Part shown: piece after piece, positions 31,504-40,223 of the stretch | How positions within the stretch are numbered: position 1 is the stretch's first letter | How the letters are laid out: each line of letters begins with the position of its first letter | Assembly: GCF_003390915.1 (NCBI RefSeq) | Contig: NZ_QMEM01000003.1 | Span: 186,001 to 250,000 of the forward strand | DNA: 64,000 nucleotides | Direction of reading: 5' to 3' | Source of the DNA: Lewinella sp. IMCC34183 | Lineage (GTDB): Bacteria > Bacteroidota > Bacteroidia > Chitinophagales > Saprospiraceae | Translations under genes and position numbers: made by a program | The notes under the pieces: generated by a model | The model's database searches: none | The model's input: only the letters and a program-made list of their open reading frames with translations | Told to the model about the DNA's origin: nothing

Positions 31504-32775
31504 ATGATCGACGACCTGCTTCAGCTCTCCCCCGACGCCAAGACCCTAGAGGCCGGGCGCCGGCTGTTCTACAGCCGGCGGTGGCGGTTGCTGGGAGGCG
31601 ACGGCGAGTGGATTTGGGGCGAGTTCGACGTGGGCGGCAAGCGGCCCGTGGAATCGGCGGTGCAGGTCGTACGCGGCCGATTCGTATGCAGCTGCCGGGC
31701 CCGGGCGCGGCCCTGCGCCCACGGGCTGGCCCTCGTGCTGCTGCTCAAAAACAACTCCGACCGCCTCACCGTCGGCCAGCCGCCGGACTGGGTACGGACG
31801 GTGCAGTTCCGTGCCGAGAAGGCGCCGCGCGTCGTCAAGGATGCCCCCAAGGCCGACGACCGGCTGGCCGCCCGCCTGGAACTGATGACCGAAGGGGTCG
31901 ACGAGCTGGAATTGCGCCTGCTCGACGTGGCCCGCCGGGGCATCGCCGATACCGTCGGACAGGGCGAGGATGCCTGGCTGGACATGGCCACCCGCCTGAC
32001 GGATGCCAAACTGCCCGGCCCGGCCGGTCGCGTCCGACGCCTGGCCGGCATCGGCACGGAAGGCACCGAGGCGGAAATAGCGCGCACCCTGGCCGACCTC
32101 TACCTCTTCGTGCGGGCCTGGCGCATCCGGGAGGAGTTTTCGCCCGAGCGGCGCGACGAGCTCTACCAGTATGCGGGCATCACGACCAAGAAGGACGAGC
32201 TACTGGGCCGCCCGGCCCGGGAAGATCACTGGCTGGTGCTCGGTACGGTCTCCGGCGTGGAGGATCGCCTGCGTTACCGGCGGGTGTGGCTGCGGGGCGA
32301 GCGGAGCCGCCGGTACGCCCTGCTGCTCGACTACGCCTTCGGAGAGTTCCCCTTCGAGCAGTCGTGGCCGCTCTCGGCCAGCTTCACCGGGGGGGTACAC
32401 TACTACCCCGGCAGCTACCCGCAGCGGGGAGTCTTTCCCGATCCCCGTCCCGGCGGGCGGCCCTACGACGGGCTCACGGGCTACCCCAACTTCACGGAAA
32501 TGGTCGCTAACTACCGCCGGGCGCTGGCCGTAAACCCGTGGCTGCAGCAGTACCCGGTGTACCTGGGGGCCGTCCGCCCGGTACGCGACCGCCCCGGGGG
32601 AGCTACCTTGGTGGACGCGGAAGGCTACGCCCTGCCGGTGACCCCGGACTTCACGGGATTCTACCGCCTGCTGGCGGTCAGCGGGGGGGCACCGCTGTCG
32701 CTCTTCGCCGAATTCGACGGCTACCGGCTCCGGCCGCTGAGCGTCCTGACGGACCTGGGCCTCGTGGAAGCCTAG
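31504..32775 (+). CDS. SWIM zinc-finger protein
   Basis: A 423-residue protein. The SWIM finger is visible near residues 60-75 as FVCSCRARARPCAHGLAL (C-x-C-xn-C-x-H). The rest lacks a recognised enzyme motif. SWIM proteins bind DNA or proteins; in many bacteria they sit beside MoxR ATPase/VWA genes, but none is present here. The ATG at 31504 is taken because it gives a compact N-terminus and follows a promoter-like TATCTTTCC; the frame is open further upstream. Overlaps prmC by four bases at the 3' end, convergent. Confidence 0.75.
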   Translation: MIDDLLQLSPDAKTLEAGRRLFYSRRWRLLGGDGEWIWGEFDVGGKRPVESAVQVVRGRFVCSCRARARPCAHGLALVLLLKNNSDRLTVGQPPDWVRTVQFRAEKAPRVVKDAPKADDRLAARLELMTEGVDELELRLLDVARRGIADTVGQGEDAWLDMATRLTDAKLPGPAGRVRRLAGIGTEGTEAEIARTLADLYLFVRAWRIREEFSPERRDELYQYAGITTKKDELLGRPAREDHWLVLGTVSGVEDRLRYRRVWLRGERSRRYALLLDYAFGEFPFEQSWPLSASFTGGVHYYPGSYPQRGVFPDPRPGGRPYDGLTGYPNFTEMVANYRRALAVNPWLQQYPVYLGAVRPVRDRPGGATLVDAEGYALPVTPDFTGFYRLLAVSGGAPLSLFAEFDGYRLRPLSVLTDLGLVEA

Positions 32776-33617
32776 GCCTCCGCGGCACGCGCGGCGCGGA
32801 CCATACGCCACTTCTTCTGCAGGTCGCGGCGGCGGATAACGCCGTCGAAACCGGCCTCCTGGAACAGCCGGAGGACCTGCTCGCTGTTGTATTCGTTGGT
32901 CTCGCAGTACAGTTGCCCGCCGGGGCGGAGGGCCGTGGCGGCCAGCTCGGCCAGGCGGCGGTAAAACAGCAGGGGGTCCTCCTCGGGCACGAAGAGCGCC
33001 AGCGAAGGCTCGTGCTCGAGGGTGGAGGCATCCATGCGGGCACGTTCGGAGGGCGGTATGTAGGGCGGATTGGACACCATGACGTCGTAGCGGTCGCCGG
33101 TGAGGGTTTCCTCCAGCACGTTGCCGCGGGCGAAGGTCACGGGCAGCTCGAGCATCTCGGCGTTCTCCCGGGCCACGGCGATCGCTTCCTCACTGAGATC
33201 GATACCGAGGCAGTCCCATTCCGGCCGCCGGGCCTTCAGCGCGAGGGGAATGCACCCCGACCCGGTGCCGAGGTCGGCTACGGTGCAGATGGATTCCGGG
33301 GGGTAGTCTTCCAGGATCCACTCTACCAGCTCTTCGGTTTCGGGACGCGGGATGAGCACGTCGGGCGTCACCTTTAGTTGCAGGCCGTAGAAGTCGGCGA
33401 TGCCCGTCACGTACTGTACGGGCTCCCCGCGCTGCAGGCGGTTCAGGATGGTGTACGAAAGGATTTCCTCCTCCTGGCTCAGGATGCGGGAGCGGTTGCC
33501 CTGCCGGTACCCGAAGACGTCCTCCATGACCAGGCGGGTGACGGAGGCGGCCTCGCCCCCGCCGAGCAGGGGTTTGAGTTCGCGGGCAATGTGTTTGGTC
33601 AGATCGTCGGTGCGCAC
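32772..33617 (-). CDS. prmC: Peptide chain release factor N5-glutamine methyltransferase
   Basis: A 281-residue PrmC (HemK) that methylates the GGQ glutamine of release factors. The SAM motif VADLGTGSGCIPLAL and the substrate-binding NPPY (VMVSNPPYIPPSE) are present, with the N-terminal helical domain ahead and IPRPETEELVEW between. The start is a GTG at 33617. An AT-only inverted repeat lies immediately upstream (33620-33646), between this gene and dcd on the same strand. Confidence 0.95.
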   Translation of the reverse strand: MRTDDLTKHIARELKPLLGGGEAASVTRLVMEDVFGYRQGNRSRILSQEEEILSYTILNRLQRGEPVQYVTGIADFYGLQLKVTPDVLIPRPETEELVEWILEDYPPESICTVADLGTGSGCIPLALKARRPEWDCLGIDLSEEAIAVARENAEMLELPVTFARGNVLEETLTGDRYDVMVSNPPYIPPSERARMDASTLEHEPSLALFVPEEDPLLFYRRLAELAATALRPGGQLYCETNEYNSEQVLRLFQEAGFDGVIRRRDLQKKWRMVRAARAAEA

Positions 33618-33619
33618 GT

Positions 33620-33646
33620 AAATTTTAAATTCTACATTTAAAATTT
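33620..33646. repeat. Perfect AT inverted repeat between dcd and prmC
   Basis: AAATTTTAAAT-TCTAC-ATTTAAAATTT: two 11-base arms, no mismatch, five-base loop, composed only of A and T in the arms inside a GC-rich genome. It fills most of the 34-base gap between the dcd stop and the prmC GTG. It could be an operator or a weak hairpin in the mRNA. Confidence 0.6.
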
Positions 33647-33651
33647 GTGAT

Positions 33652-34188
33652 TCAAAACTCGTTCTTCCACATCATCGACTCCATCGGCCGGTCGCTCACG
33701 CGGTTGTACTTGGCGTTGGGCTTCTTGTTGTAGTAGTTTTCGATGTCGCCCTCGACGGCGAAGTAGATCAGTTGCCCGATGGGCATGCCTTCGTAGACCC
33801 GCACGGGGTGGGTACAGGAGATCTCCAGGGTCCAGTGGTTGCAGAAGCCTACGTCGCCCTTGCCGGCGGTGGCGTGGATGTCTATCCCCAGCCGGCCCAC
33901 GCTGCTCTTGCCTTCCAGGAAGGGAACACTGCTGTGGGTTTCCGTGTATTCCTGGGTGACGCCCAGGTAGAGGGTATTGGGGTGCAGGACGAATCCTTCG
34001 GGGCCGATCTCCATCTCCTCTATCTCGTTGTGGCGGCGGGCATCCAGGATGTGATCCTTGTAGCGCGCCAGGTGGCGCCCCAGGTGCACGTCGTAGCTGT
34101 TGGTACCCAGGTTGGACCGGTCGAAGGGCCGGATCACGATGTCGCCCAGCTCCATGGCGGCCAGAATCTTTTTATCGCTCCAGATCAT
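33652..34188 (-). CDS. dcd: dCTP deaminase
   Basis: A 178-residue dCTP deaminase/dUTPase-fold enzyme making dUTP from dCTP. Visible are MIWSDKKILAAMELGDIVI at the start, LGTNSYDVHLG, EGKSSVGRLGI with the conserved Ser-Arg, and GDVGFCNHWTLEIS. It should form a trimer. The ATG at 34188 is supported by the canonical N-terminus and by TACCTTTGC three bases upstream; a longer frame extends to 34275 but crosses the promoter. Confidence 0.95.
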   Translation of the reverse strand: MIWSDKKILAAMELGDIVIRPFDRSNLGTNSYDVHLGRHLARYKDHILDARRHNEIEEMEIGPEGFVLHPNTLYLGVTQEYTETHSSVPFLEGKSSVGRLGIDIHATAGKGDVGFCNHWTLEISCTHPVRVYEGMPIGQLIYFAVEGDIENYYNKKPNAKYNRVSDRPMESMMWKNEF

Positions 34189-34191
34189 GGC

Positions 34192-34200
34192 GCAAAGGTA
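34192..34200 (-). promoter_or_regulatory. -7 promoter element of dcd
   Basis: On the minus strand TACCTTTGC ends three bases before the dcd ATG. Exact TAnnTTTG match; predicts leaderless transcription. Confidence 0.55.
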
Positions 34201-34273
34201 AGACAAGCGAATCTGGTTCCACCGGTGACCGATTCGCGCCGGCGCGTCTGAGCAGAAATTCCGCTTTCCGCGC

Positions 34274-35698
34274 ATGCACCCCGATACCCGGCAATCGCTT
34301 CAGGAGGTCCACGCTTCCGTAGACACCGACGGTAAAAAGTCGCCCTTCCGCCGCCTCCTTGCGTTCATGGGTCCGGCCTACCTGGTCAGCGTCGGCTACA
34401 TGGACCCCGGCAACTGGGCCACCGACATCGCCGGCGGCTCCGCTTTCGGGTACCGGCTCATCTGGGTGCTGCTGATGTCCAACCTGATGGCCCTGCTGCT
34501 GCAGAGCCTCAGCGTCCGGCTCGGCCTGGTCCGCAAGCTCGACCTGGCGCAGGCCTCCCGGGCCACCTACCCCCGCCCCGTCAACCTCGTACTGTATGCC
34601 CTGGCCGAGGTCGCCATAGCGGCCACCGACCTGGCGGAGATCCTCGGCATGGCCATCGGCCTGCAGCTACTGACCGGGCTACCGCTGCTCTGGGGGGTCG
34701 GGCTCACCGTCTTCGATACCCTGCTCTTCCTGCTACTGCAGCGGTCGGGGATGCGCAAGATGGAGGTCTTCATCATCGTGCTGATCTCCGTCATCGGCGG
34801 CGCGTTCGTGGTGGAGATGTTTTTGGCCCGCCCCGACGTGGGAGAGATCGCCCGGGGCTTCGTGCCGGGGATCCCCAACGCTGCCGCGCTCTACCTCGCC
34901 ATCGGCATCATCGGGGCCACGGTGATGCCCCACAACCTCTACCTCCACTCCGCCCTCGTCCAGACCCGCCGGTTCGGCGGCGAACCGGAGGCGCTGCGCC
35001 GCGCGATCCGCTTCAACTTCTACGACTCGGCCATCGCCCTGAACCTGGCCTTCTTCGTGAACGCCGCCATCCTCATCCTGGCGGCCAGCGCCTTCCACCG
35101 CAACGGGCTCTACGACGTGGCCGAGATCCAGGACGCCCACCGGCTGCTGAGCAACCTGCTGGGCACAGAGCTCGCCCCTACCCTTTTCGCGATCGCCCTG
35201 ATCGCCGCCGGCCAGAGCTCGACCATCACCGGTACCCTGGCCGGACAGATCGTAATGGAAGGGTACCTCCACCTGCGCCTCCAGCCGTGGCTACGCCGCC
35301 TGCTCACGCGCTTGCTTGCCGTGGTGCCGGCCTTTCTGGTCATCTATATTTACGGGGAGGAGGAAACGGGTCCCATGCTGATCTTCAGCCAGGTACTCCT
35401 GAGCCTGCAGCTGGGCTTCGCGATCGTCCCGCTGATTCACCTCGTGTCGGACCGGGCGACCATGGGCGACTTCGCGATCTCCCTGCCTGTGCGGGTGCTG
35501 GCCTGGCTGATCACCGCGGTGATCGTGGCCCTCAACGTCCAGCTGGTCCTCGGTGAGGTCGCGGGCTGGCTGGCGGCGGCGGGCCCGCGGGCGTGGGTGC
35601 TCTGGGTCACGGTGGTGCCTGCCCTGGCTGCGTCCTTGGGGCTGCTGCTGTACCTGATCTTCCGCCCGGTAGACGGCCGCGCGCGCCGCCCTTCCTGA
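34274..35698 (+). CDS. mntH: Nramp family divalent metal transporter
   Basis: A 474-residue transporter with about eleven membrane helices. The metal-binding motifs of the Nramp family are intact: MDPGNWATD in helix 1 and MPHNLYLHS in helix 6. It should couple Mn2+ or Fe2+ uptake to protons at the inner membrane. The N-terminal 30 residues are polar and cytoplasmic. It is divergent from dcd, with 85 bases between start codons. Metal preference is inference. Confidence 0.92.
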   Translation: MHPDTRQSLQEVHASVDTDGKKSPFRRLLAFMGPAYLVSVGYMDPGNWATDIAGGSAFGYRLIWVLLMSNLMALLLQSLSVRLGLVRKLDLAQASRATYPRPVNLVLYALAEVAIAATDLAEILGMAIGLQLLTGLPLLWGVGLTVFDTLLFLLLQRSGMRKMEVFIIVLISVIGGAFVVEMFLARPDVGEIARGFVPGIPNAAALYLAIGIIGATVMPHNLYLHSALVQTRRFGGEPEALRRAIRFNFYDSAIALNLAFFVNAAILILAASAFHRNGLYDVAEIQDAHRLLSNLLGTELAPTLFAIALIAAGQSSTITGTLAGQIVMEGYLHLRLQPWLRRLLTRLLAVVPAFLVIYIYGEEETGPMLIFSQVLLSLQLGFAIVPLIHLVSDRATMGDFAISLPVRVLAWLITAVIVALNVQLVLGEVAGWLAAAGPRAWVLWVTVVPALAASLGLLLYLIFRPVDGRARRPS

Positions 35699-35873
35699 CC
35701 CGCGGGCCCTGCCCTGCCCTGCGCCAACCGGCGTGGCCCGGTTCGGCTTTACCTCGCACCCGCGCGCCGCCGCCGTACTACCTGGGCGTATTGTGCGTTA
35801 ACACTTCAGGTTTTGGCAGCGGTCGTCCTGTTTGACCCGCCGCCCGTCTCTCATCTGAAAAATAACTGCCGTA

Positions 35874-37838
35874 ATGCGTTTCGCGCTATTGCTGGTCCTG
35901 TGCACCGCCGTGCTCACCGGACAGGACTCCCTTTCCGTCAACCCCACCCACATCCTCCGCGACGTACGCTCCGTGCCCCTGGGCCTCAACCTCAACACCT
36001 TCACCGACGACGACGCCAACCGACCGAAACGCGCCGGTACCCTAGCCGAGGCGGTAAGCGCGGGGGGCTTCCGGGCCCTGCGCTTTCCCGGCGGGGAGAA
36101 GTCCGACGTCTACGCCTGGGCCGCGCCGCCCTACGACGACCCCGCCACCTCCGGGCTGCTCCGCACGGGCCCCGACGACTGGCCCGCCAACGATTCCCGC
36201 TTCTGGGACCGGGCCGCCGGTACCTGGTCCGCGAACAACTATAATTTCGATGACTTTATCGCCGATTGCCGGGCCACCGGCGCCGAGCCAATCATCGTGG
36301 TGGCCTTCGACGGCATGTACAAGCCGGCGGGCGCCGGGGGCACCGCGCTGAGCCGCGAGCAGGCCCTCGATATGGCCGTGAAGTGGGTGGAGTACGCCAA
36401 CGTGACCCACGACTACGGGATCAGGTACTGGACGCTCGGCAACGAAACCTGGAACGGCACCACTTACGCCGGCGACAACCCCGGCTTCACGACCTACGGC
36501 AGGGACGCCGCGGAATTCGCCCGGGCCATGAAGGCCGTGGACCCCGACATCCTGGTCGGCATCAACGGACACACCACGAACGACTTCCGGCTGGCGCTGG
36601 CCGAGTGCGCCGACGACGTGGACTGGCTCGACGTGCATACCTACCCCGCCTACGGCTTCCGGACCTACGCCGACTACCGCGACGGCAACCTCGACCCGCG
36701 CCGCGCCGTGGACCGCGCCCAGGATGCCATCGACGAACTGCCCGACGCCGACGTGCGCGATAAGCTGTTCATCATGATGACGGAAGTATCGGCCTACGCC
36801 TTTGACCAGAATAACCCCTGGGACAGCGGCAACAACCTGGGACAGGCCCTCGCCAATTTCGACATCATGGGGCAGATGCTGGAGGACGACCGCGTGACGC
36901 AGACGCTGTTCTGGAATTCGCGGTGGATCGATCCGGACGTAGCCGGCCACCTGCCCACCGACCTCTTTACCGACCTCAACGAACTGAACGCCAGCGGCAC
37001 CGCCCTCTCCCTGCTGACCCGGGAACTACTGGACGAAACCGTAGCTACCGTCTCCTCCGCCCGGGTCCGCACCTTCGCCACCCGCCGGGAGGACAACAGC
37101 GCCCTGACGATCTTCCTGGTCAACAAGGACACCGACGACCGGCCGGTCGTCCTGAGCCTGGACAACTACTTCGCGCCTCCCCAAGCCGAGCACCTTGTCC
37201 TTGCCGGCACCGACCCCACGGCTACGGAGGTGGCCATCACCGAGGAGGATCCCGTTTCCTTCCGGGCCTCCACCGCCAACCTGACCCTGCCGGCCACGTC
37301 GATCACCGTGCTCCGCTTCGTGCCCACCTTCGCCCCCACCACGGCGCTGCCGGTCACCCTGCTGGAGTTTAGGGGGACGGTAACTACTACCCACAATCTC
37401 CTGCACTGGACGGTCGCCGGCGAAGCGGACTTGGCGGGTTACCAGGTGGAGCGCAGCACGGACGGCCGCGAGTGGTCGTTGCTCGCCACGGTCACCCCGA
37501 ACGGAGGCCCGACCTACGCGTACCGCGACCCCGCGTCCGCCACCTGCCACTACCGGCTGCGAATGGTAGAGCGCGACGGCAGCAGCAGGCTATCGGAAGT
37601 GATCGTCCTGGAGCGGGAGGGCCCCGCACACGGCGTCTTCCCGAACCCGACGCCGGGCCGGGTCAACCTGCCACGGGAGTACCGCGGACGTAGCTACACC
37701 ATCCTTACGGAGGCGGGCCGTGCCGTGGCTTCCGGGCGCATTCCCGCCAACGACCGGCTCACGCTCCCGGACGAGGAAGCCGGGGTGTACTACGTGCTCG
37801 TCGACGGCGGGGCCCGTTACCGCATAGTGAAGTACTAA
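35874..37838 (+). CDS. Secreted alpha-L-arabinofuranosidase-like glycosidase with T9SS sorting domain
   Basis: A 654-residue secreted enzyme. A short signal peptide (RFALLLVLCTAVLTGQ) precedes a clan GH-A-type barrel with the acid/base motif WTLGNETWNG and a probable nucleophile in IMMTEVSAY, as in GH51/GH39-like arabinofuranosidases. A beta-sandwich follows (about 380-470), then a fibronectin-like stretch, and a type IX secretion sorting domain (GVFPNPTPGRVNL ... GVYYVLVDGG) that ends in KY. The enzyme likely acts outside the cell on plant or algal polysaccharide. Family number is inference. Confidence 0.85.
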   Translation: MRFALLLVLCTAVLTGQDSLSVNPTHILRDVRSVPLGLNLNTFTDDDANRPKRAGTLAEAVSAGGFRALRFPGGEKSDVYAWAAPPYDDPATSGLLRTGPDDWPANDSRFWDRAAGTWSANNYNFDDFIADCRATGAEPIIVVAFDGMYKPAGAGGTALSREQALDMAVKWVEYANVTHDYGIRYWTLGNETWNGTTYAGDNPGFTTYGRDAAEFARAMKAVDPDILVGINGHTTNDFRLALAECADDVDWLDVHTYPAYGFRTYADYRDGNLDPRRAVDRAQDAIDELPDADVRDKLFIMMTEVSAYAFDQNNPWDSGNNLGQALANFDIMGQMLEDDRVTQTLFWNSRWIDPDVAGHLPTDLFTDLNELNASGTALSLLTRELLDETVATVSSARVRTFATRREDNSALTIFLVNKDTDDRPVVLSLDNYFAPPQAEHLVLAGTDPTATEVAITEEDPVSFRASTANLTLPATSITVLRFVPTFAPTTALPVTLLEFRGTVTTTHNLLHWTVAGEADLAGYQVERSTDGREWSLLATVTPNGGPTYAYRDPASATCHYRLRMVERDGSSRLSEVIVLEREGPAHGVFPNPTPGRVNLPREYRGRSYTILTEAGRAVASGRIPANDRLTLPDEEAGVYYVLVDGGARYRIVKY

Positions 37839-38527
37839 TCCGCTTCCCCGTCGGGTGCCGCGGTTACCTCGTAGGGTCCGGCGGGATTGAAATCATCCAG
37901 CCAGTAGTCGGTACTATCGATCGTCAGCCGGTGGGCGCCCTCGCCGGTCGGCTCCGAAGCCACCCGGTAGAGGATGTGCCGGGCCGCCGGAAAGTCCGTC
38001 CCCGCGAGCTCGTCCTCGTACAGCCGGTGCAGCAGGGCGTGACCGTCCATGGCCGGTGCGAGCAGACGCAGGACCAGGGCGGGGTCCGGATCGGCCAGCA
38101 GTTCGGCGGCTTTACCGGGGCCGGCCACGTCGACGATCAGGCGGTGGCCGTCGGGCTTGGGGTGGCCGCCGTTGTAGGCCGCGTAGAGAAGGCTGCCGAC
38201 GCGGAAGAAATTGCGGTGGTGCTTAGGCTCGGGGTACTCTTCCCAGAGGCGCTCGGTATCCATCTCGTGGCTGGAGTTCTGGATCTGTCCGGGGGTGAGC
38301 GCGTCTTCGGGGAAGACGTAGCGGATCAGCAACTCGGCGGCTTCGGGTTTCGGCAGGTCGGCAAGCGACATATACGCCATCTCCTTGAGTTCGGCATCGG
38401 ACAGGGCGGTGGTGTCGCCGTATTCGGTGAGGTCGAGCAGCTTGCGGTAGTCGTCGGTCGTCCAGTCGCCGGGCAGTTGCAGCAGCGGTTCGGAGGTCAC
38501 GGAGGTCAGGTGGAAAGTAAGGTTCAT
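37835..38527 (-). CDS. Conserved hypothetical protein
   Basis: About 230 residues, acidic, no signal peptide or membrane helix. I do not recognise the family. The N-terminal half has LTEYGDTTALSDAELKEMAYMSLADLPKPEAAELLIRYVF, likely helical; the C-terminal half is mixed. The ATG at 38527 is preferred; another ATG lies nine bases upstream (38536). Its 3' end overlaps the convergent glycosidase gene by four bases. Function unknown. Confidence 0.65.
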   Translation of the reverse strand: MNLTFHLTSVTSEPLLQLPGDWTTDDYRKLLDLTEYGDTTALSDAELKEMAYMSLADLPKPEAAELLIRYVFPEDALTPGQIQNSSHEMDTERLWEEYPEPKHHRNFFRVGSLLYAAYNGGHPKPDGHRLIVDVAGPGKAAELLADPDPALVLRLLAPAMDGHALLHRLYEDELAGTDFPAARHILYRVASEPTGEGAHRLTIDSTDYWLDDFNPAGPYEVTAAPDGEAD

Positions 38528-38681
38528 GGTATGCAAACGGGCAGTCGCATCGCTTGTGCGGGGCCGCGGGTGCGGCGGGGGTTACGGCAAGGCGCGGCGC
38601 GGTAGGTGTGCCACCGGACATCCGGGCGATCCCCTACACCTAATTGGCGGCTCGTTCGTTACTTGGGTGAAAGCTTTCCGT

Positions 38682-39959
38682 ATGCGCCGTAAACTCACCC
38701 TCCTCCTCCTGCTGCTGGTGTTCGCAACCGCCGCCCGCGCCTCCACGATCCTCATCCCGATGGACGATACCCAGACGGATCACCTAAAAGCCTACGGCAT
38801 CACCTACTGGGTGCTCAGCAACGAGATCGAGGCCTGGTGGCTCCTGAACTACCGCGGGGGCAGCTTCGCCTTTCCCCACAGCCGGGCCTTCGAGCGGGAG
38901 TGCCTGACGCGGGGCGTGAAGTACGAGGTAATCGCCGACAGCCGTTTCAACGGGATCCTCGAGGAGATCGCCGACCCGGAGCGCAACATGGACGCGATGA
39001 AACTGGAAAAGGCCCCGAAGATCGCCGTCTACACCCCCGACTACAACTTCCGGGAGGGCACGGAGGTCCAGCCCTGGGACGACGCCGTGACGATGGTACT
39101 CACCTACGCCGAGATCCCCTACGAGACCGTCTACGATACCGAGGTCCTGGAGGACAAGCTGGTCGAGTACGACTGGCTGCACCTCCACCACGAGGACTTC
39201 ACCGGACAGTTCGGTCGCTTCTACCGCAGCTACCATACGGCCCCCTGGTACCGCCGGCAGGTGGCCTACCAGGAGGAGCTGGCCGCCAAGAACGGCTACG
39301 CCAAGGTGAGCCAGCTGAAGCTCGGCGTCGTGAAAAAGGTACGGGAGTACGTCGCGGGCGGCGGCTTCATGTTCGCCATGTGCTCGGCGACCGACAGCTA
39401 CGATATCGCCCTGGCGGCGGACGGCCTAGATATCAATGCCCCCTACTACGACGGCGACCCCATTGACCCGCAGGCCCAGTCGAAGCTGGACTTCAGCAAG
39501 ACCTTCGCCTTCGAGAACTTCCAGCTGGAGCGTAACCCCCTGGAGTACGAATTCAGCGACATCGACCACAACCCCCGGGCGGTGACGCAGGAGCAGGACT
39601 ACTTCACCCTCTTCGACTTCAGTGCCAAGTGGGACCCGGTGCCCACCATGCTGACCCAGAATCACGTACGCACCGTCAAGGGCTTCATGGGGCAGACCAC
39701 GGCCTTTACCAACAGCCACATTAAGAGCAGCGTACTCGTCTTGGGCGAAAACAAACCCGCCAGCGAGGCCCGCTACCTGCACGGACAGGTGGGCGAAGGC
39801 TTTTTCACCTTCTACGGCGGCCACGACCCGGCCGATTACCGCCACCTCGTCAACGATCCGGAAACCGACCTCAGCCTGCACCCCAACAGTCCGGGCTACC
39901 GCCTGATCCTGAACAATATTCTTTTCCCCGCGGCCAAAAAGAAGGAGCGGAAGACGTAG
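38682..39959 (+). CDS. Conserved secreted protein (family often labelled asparagine synthetase B)
   Basis: A 425-residue exported protein with signal peptide RKLTLLLLLLVFATAARAS and mature start TILIPMDDTQTDHLKAYGITYWVL. Bacteroidota proteins with this N-terminus are, as I recall, often named asparagine synthetase B, but no glutaminase Cys or ATP pyrophosphatase loop (SGGxDS) is visible, so the label is probably wrong. The middle part (AVYTPDYNFREGTEVQPWDDAVTMVL, HHEDFTGQFG, GGFMFAMCSATDS) resembles a glutamine-amidotransferase-like or ThuA-like fold. The ATG at 38682 starts the signal peptide. Function unknown. Confidence 0.75.
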   Translation: MRRKLTLLLLLLVFATAARASTILIPMDDTQTDHLKAYGITYWVLSNEIEAWWLLNYRGGSFAFPHSRAFERECLTRGVKYEVIADSRFNGILEEIADPERNMDAMKLEKAPKIAVYTPDYNFREGTEVQPWDDAVTMVLTYAEIPYETVYDTEVLEDKLVEYDWLHLHHEDFTGQFGRFYRSYHTAPWYRRQVAYQEELAAKNGYAKVSQLKLGVVKKVREYVAGGGFMFAMCSATDSYDIALAADGLDINAPYYDGDPIDPQAQSKLDFSKTFAFENFQLERNPLEYEFSDIDHNPRAVTQEQDYFTLFDFSAKWDPVPTMLTQNHVRTVKGFMGQTTAFTNSHIKSSVLVLGENKPASEARYLHGQVGEGFFTFYGGHDPADYRHLVNDPETDLSLHPNSPGYRLILNNILFPAAKKKERKT

Positions 39960-39991
39960 CAGCGCAGCCTACCCGATCGCGGGAACCCCCC

Positions 39992-40183
39992 TTACCGTCT
40001 CCGGTGGCAGAAGTCACACTTGTTTATTGGCCGCGCCGCGGTATTCAAGTGGCGGCCCCGCAATAGCACCGCGACAAAGGCAGCGGACAGGGTGAGCCGG
40101 TGAAGCTTGTCCAGCAGGCTCATCTTTCGATGACAGCGCGGACAGGCCGCCGGCCAGATATAGTCTCGAAGAATGGAGGTCAT
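39992..40183 (-). CDS. Small protein with two CxxC pairs (putative zinc ribbon)
   Basis: A 63-residue reading frame. CPRCHRK near the N-terminus and KCDFCHRRR at the C-terminus give four cysteines plus histidines that could hold one zinc ion; a hydrophobic stretch LTLSAAFVAVLL lies between. Cys pairs at both ends make a chance frame unlikely, but there is no homology evidence here. The ATG at 40183 lies 41 bases from the start of the divergent asparaginase gene. Function unknown. Confidence 0.5.
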   Translation of the reverse strand: MTSILRDYIWPAACPRCHRKMSLLDKLHRLTLSAAFVAVLLRGRHLNTAARPINKCDFCHRRR

Positions 40184-40197
40184 GGAGGGGGAATTGA

Positions 40198-40206
40198 TAC
40201 TTTTGC
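40198..40206 (+). promoter_or_regulatory. -7 promoter element of the asparaginase-domain gene
   Basis: TACTTTTGC matches TAnnTTTG. It lies 17 bases before the TTG at 40224 and downstream of the ATG at 40173, so it decides in favour of the TTG as the start codon. Confidence 0.5.
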
Positions 40207-40223
40207 GCGTACAACTCTATACC

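Noticed and set aside
38526-38681. A 52-codon N-terminal extension of the secreted protein at 38682
   Set aside because: It would place a signal peptide in the middle of the protein and overlaps the start of the divergent gene.
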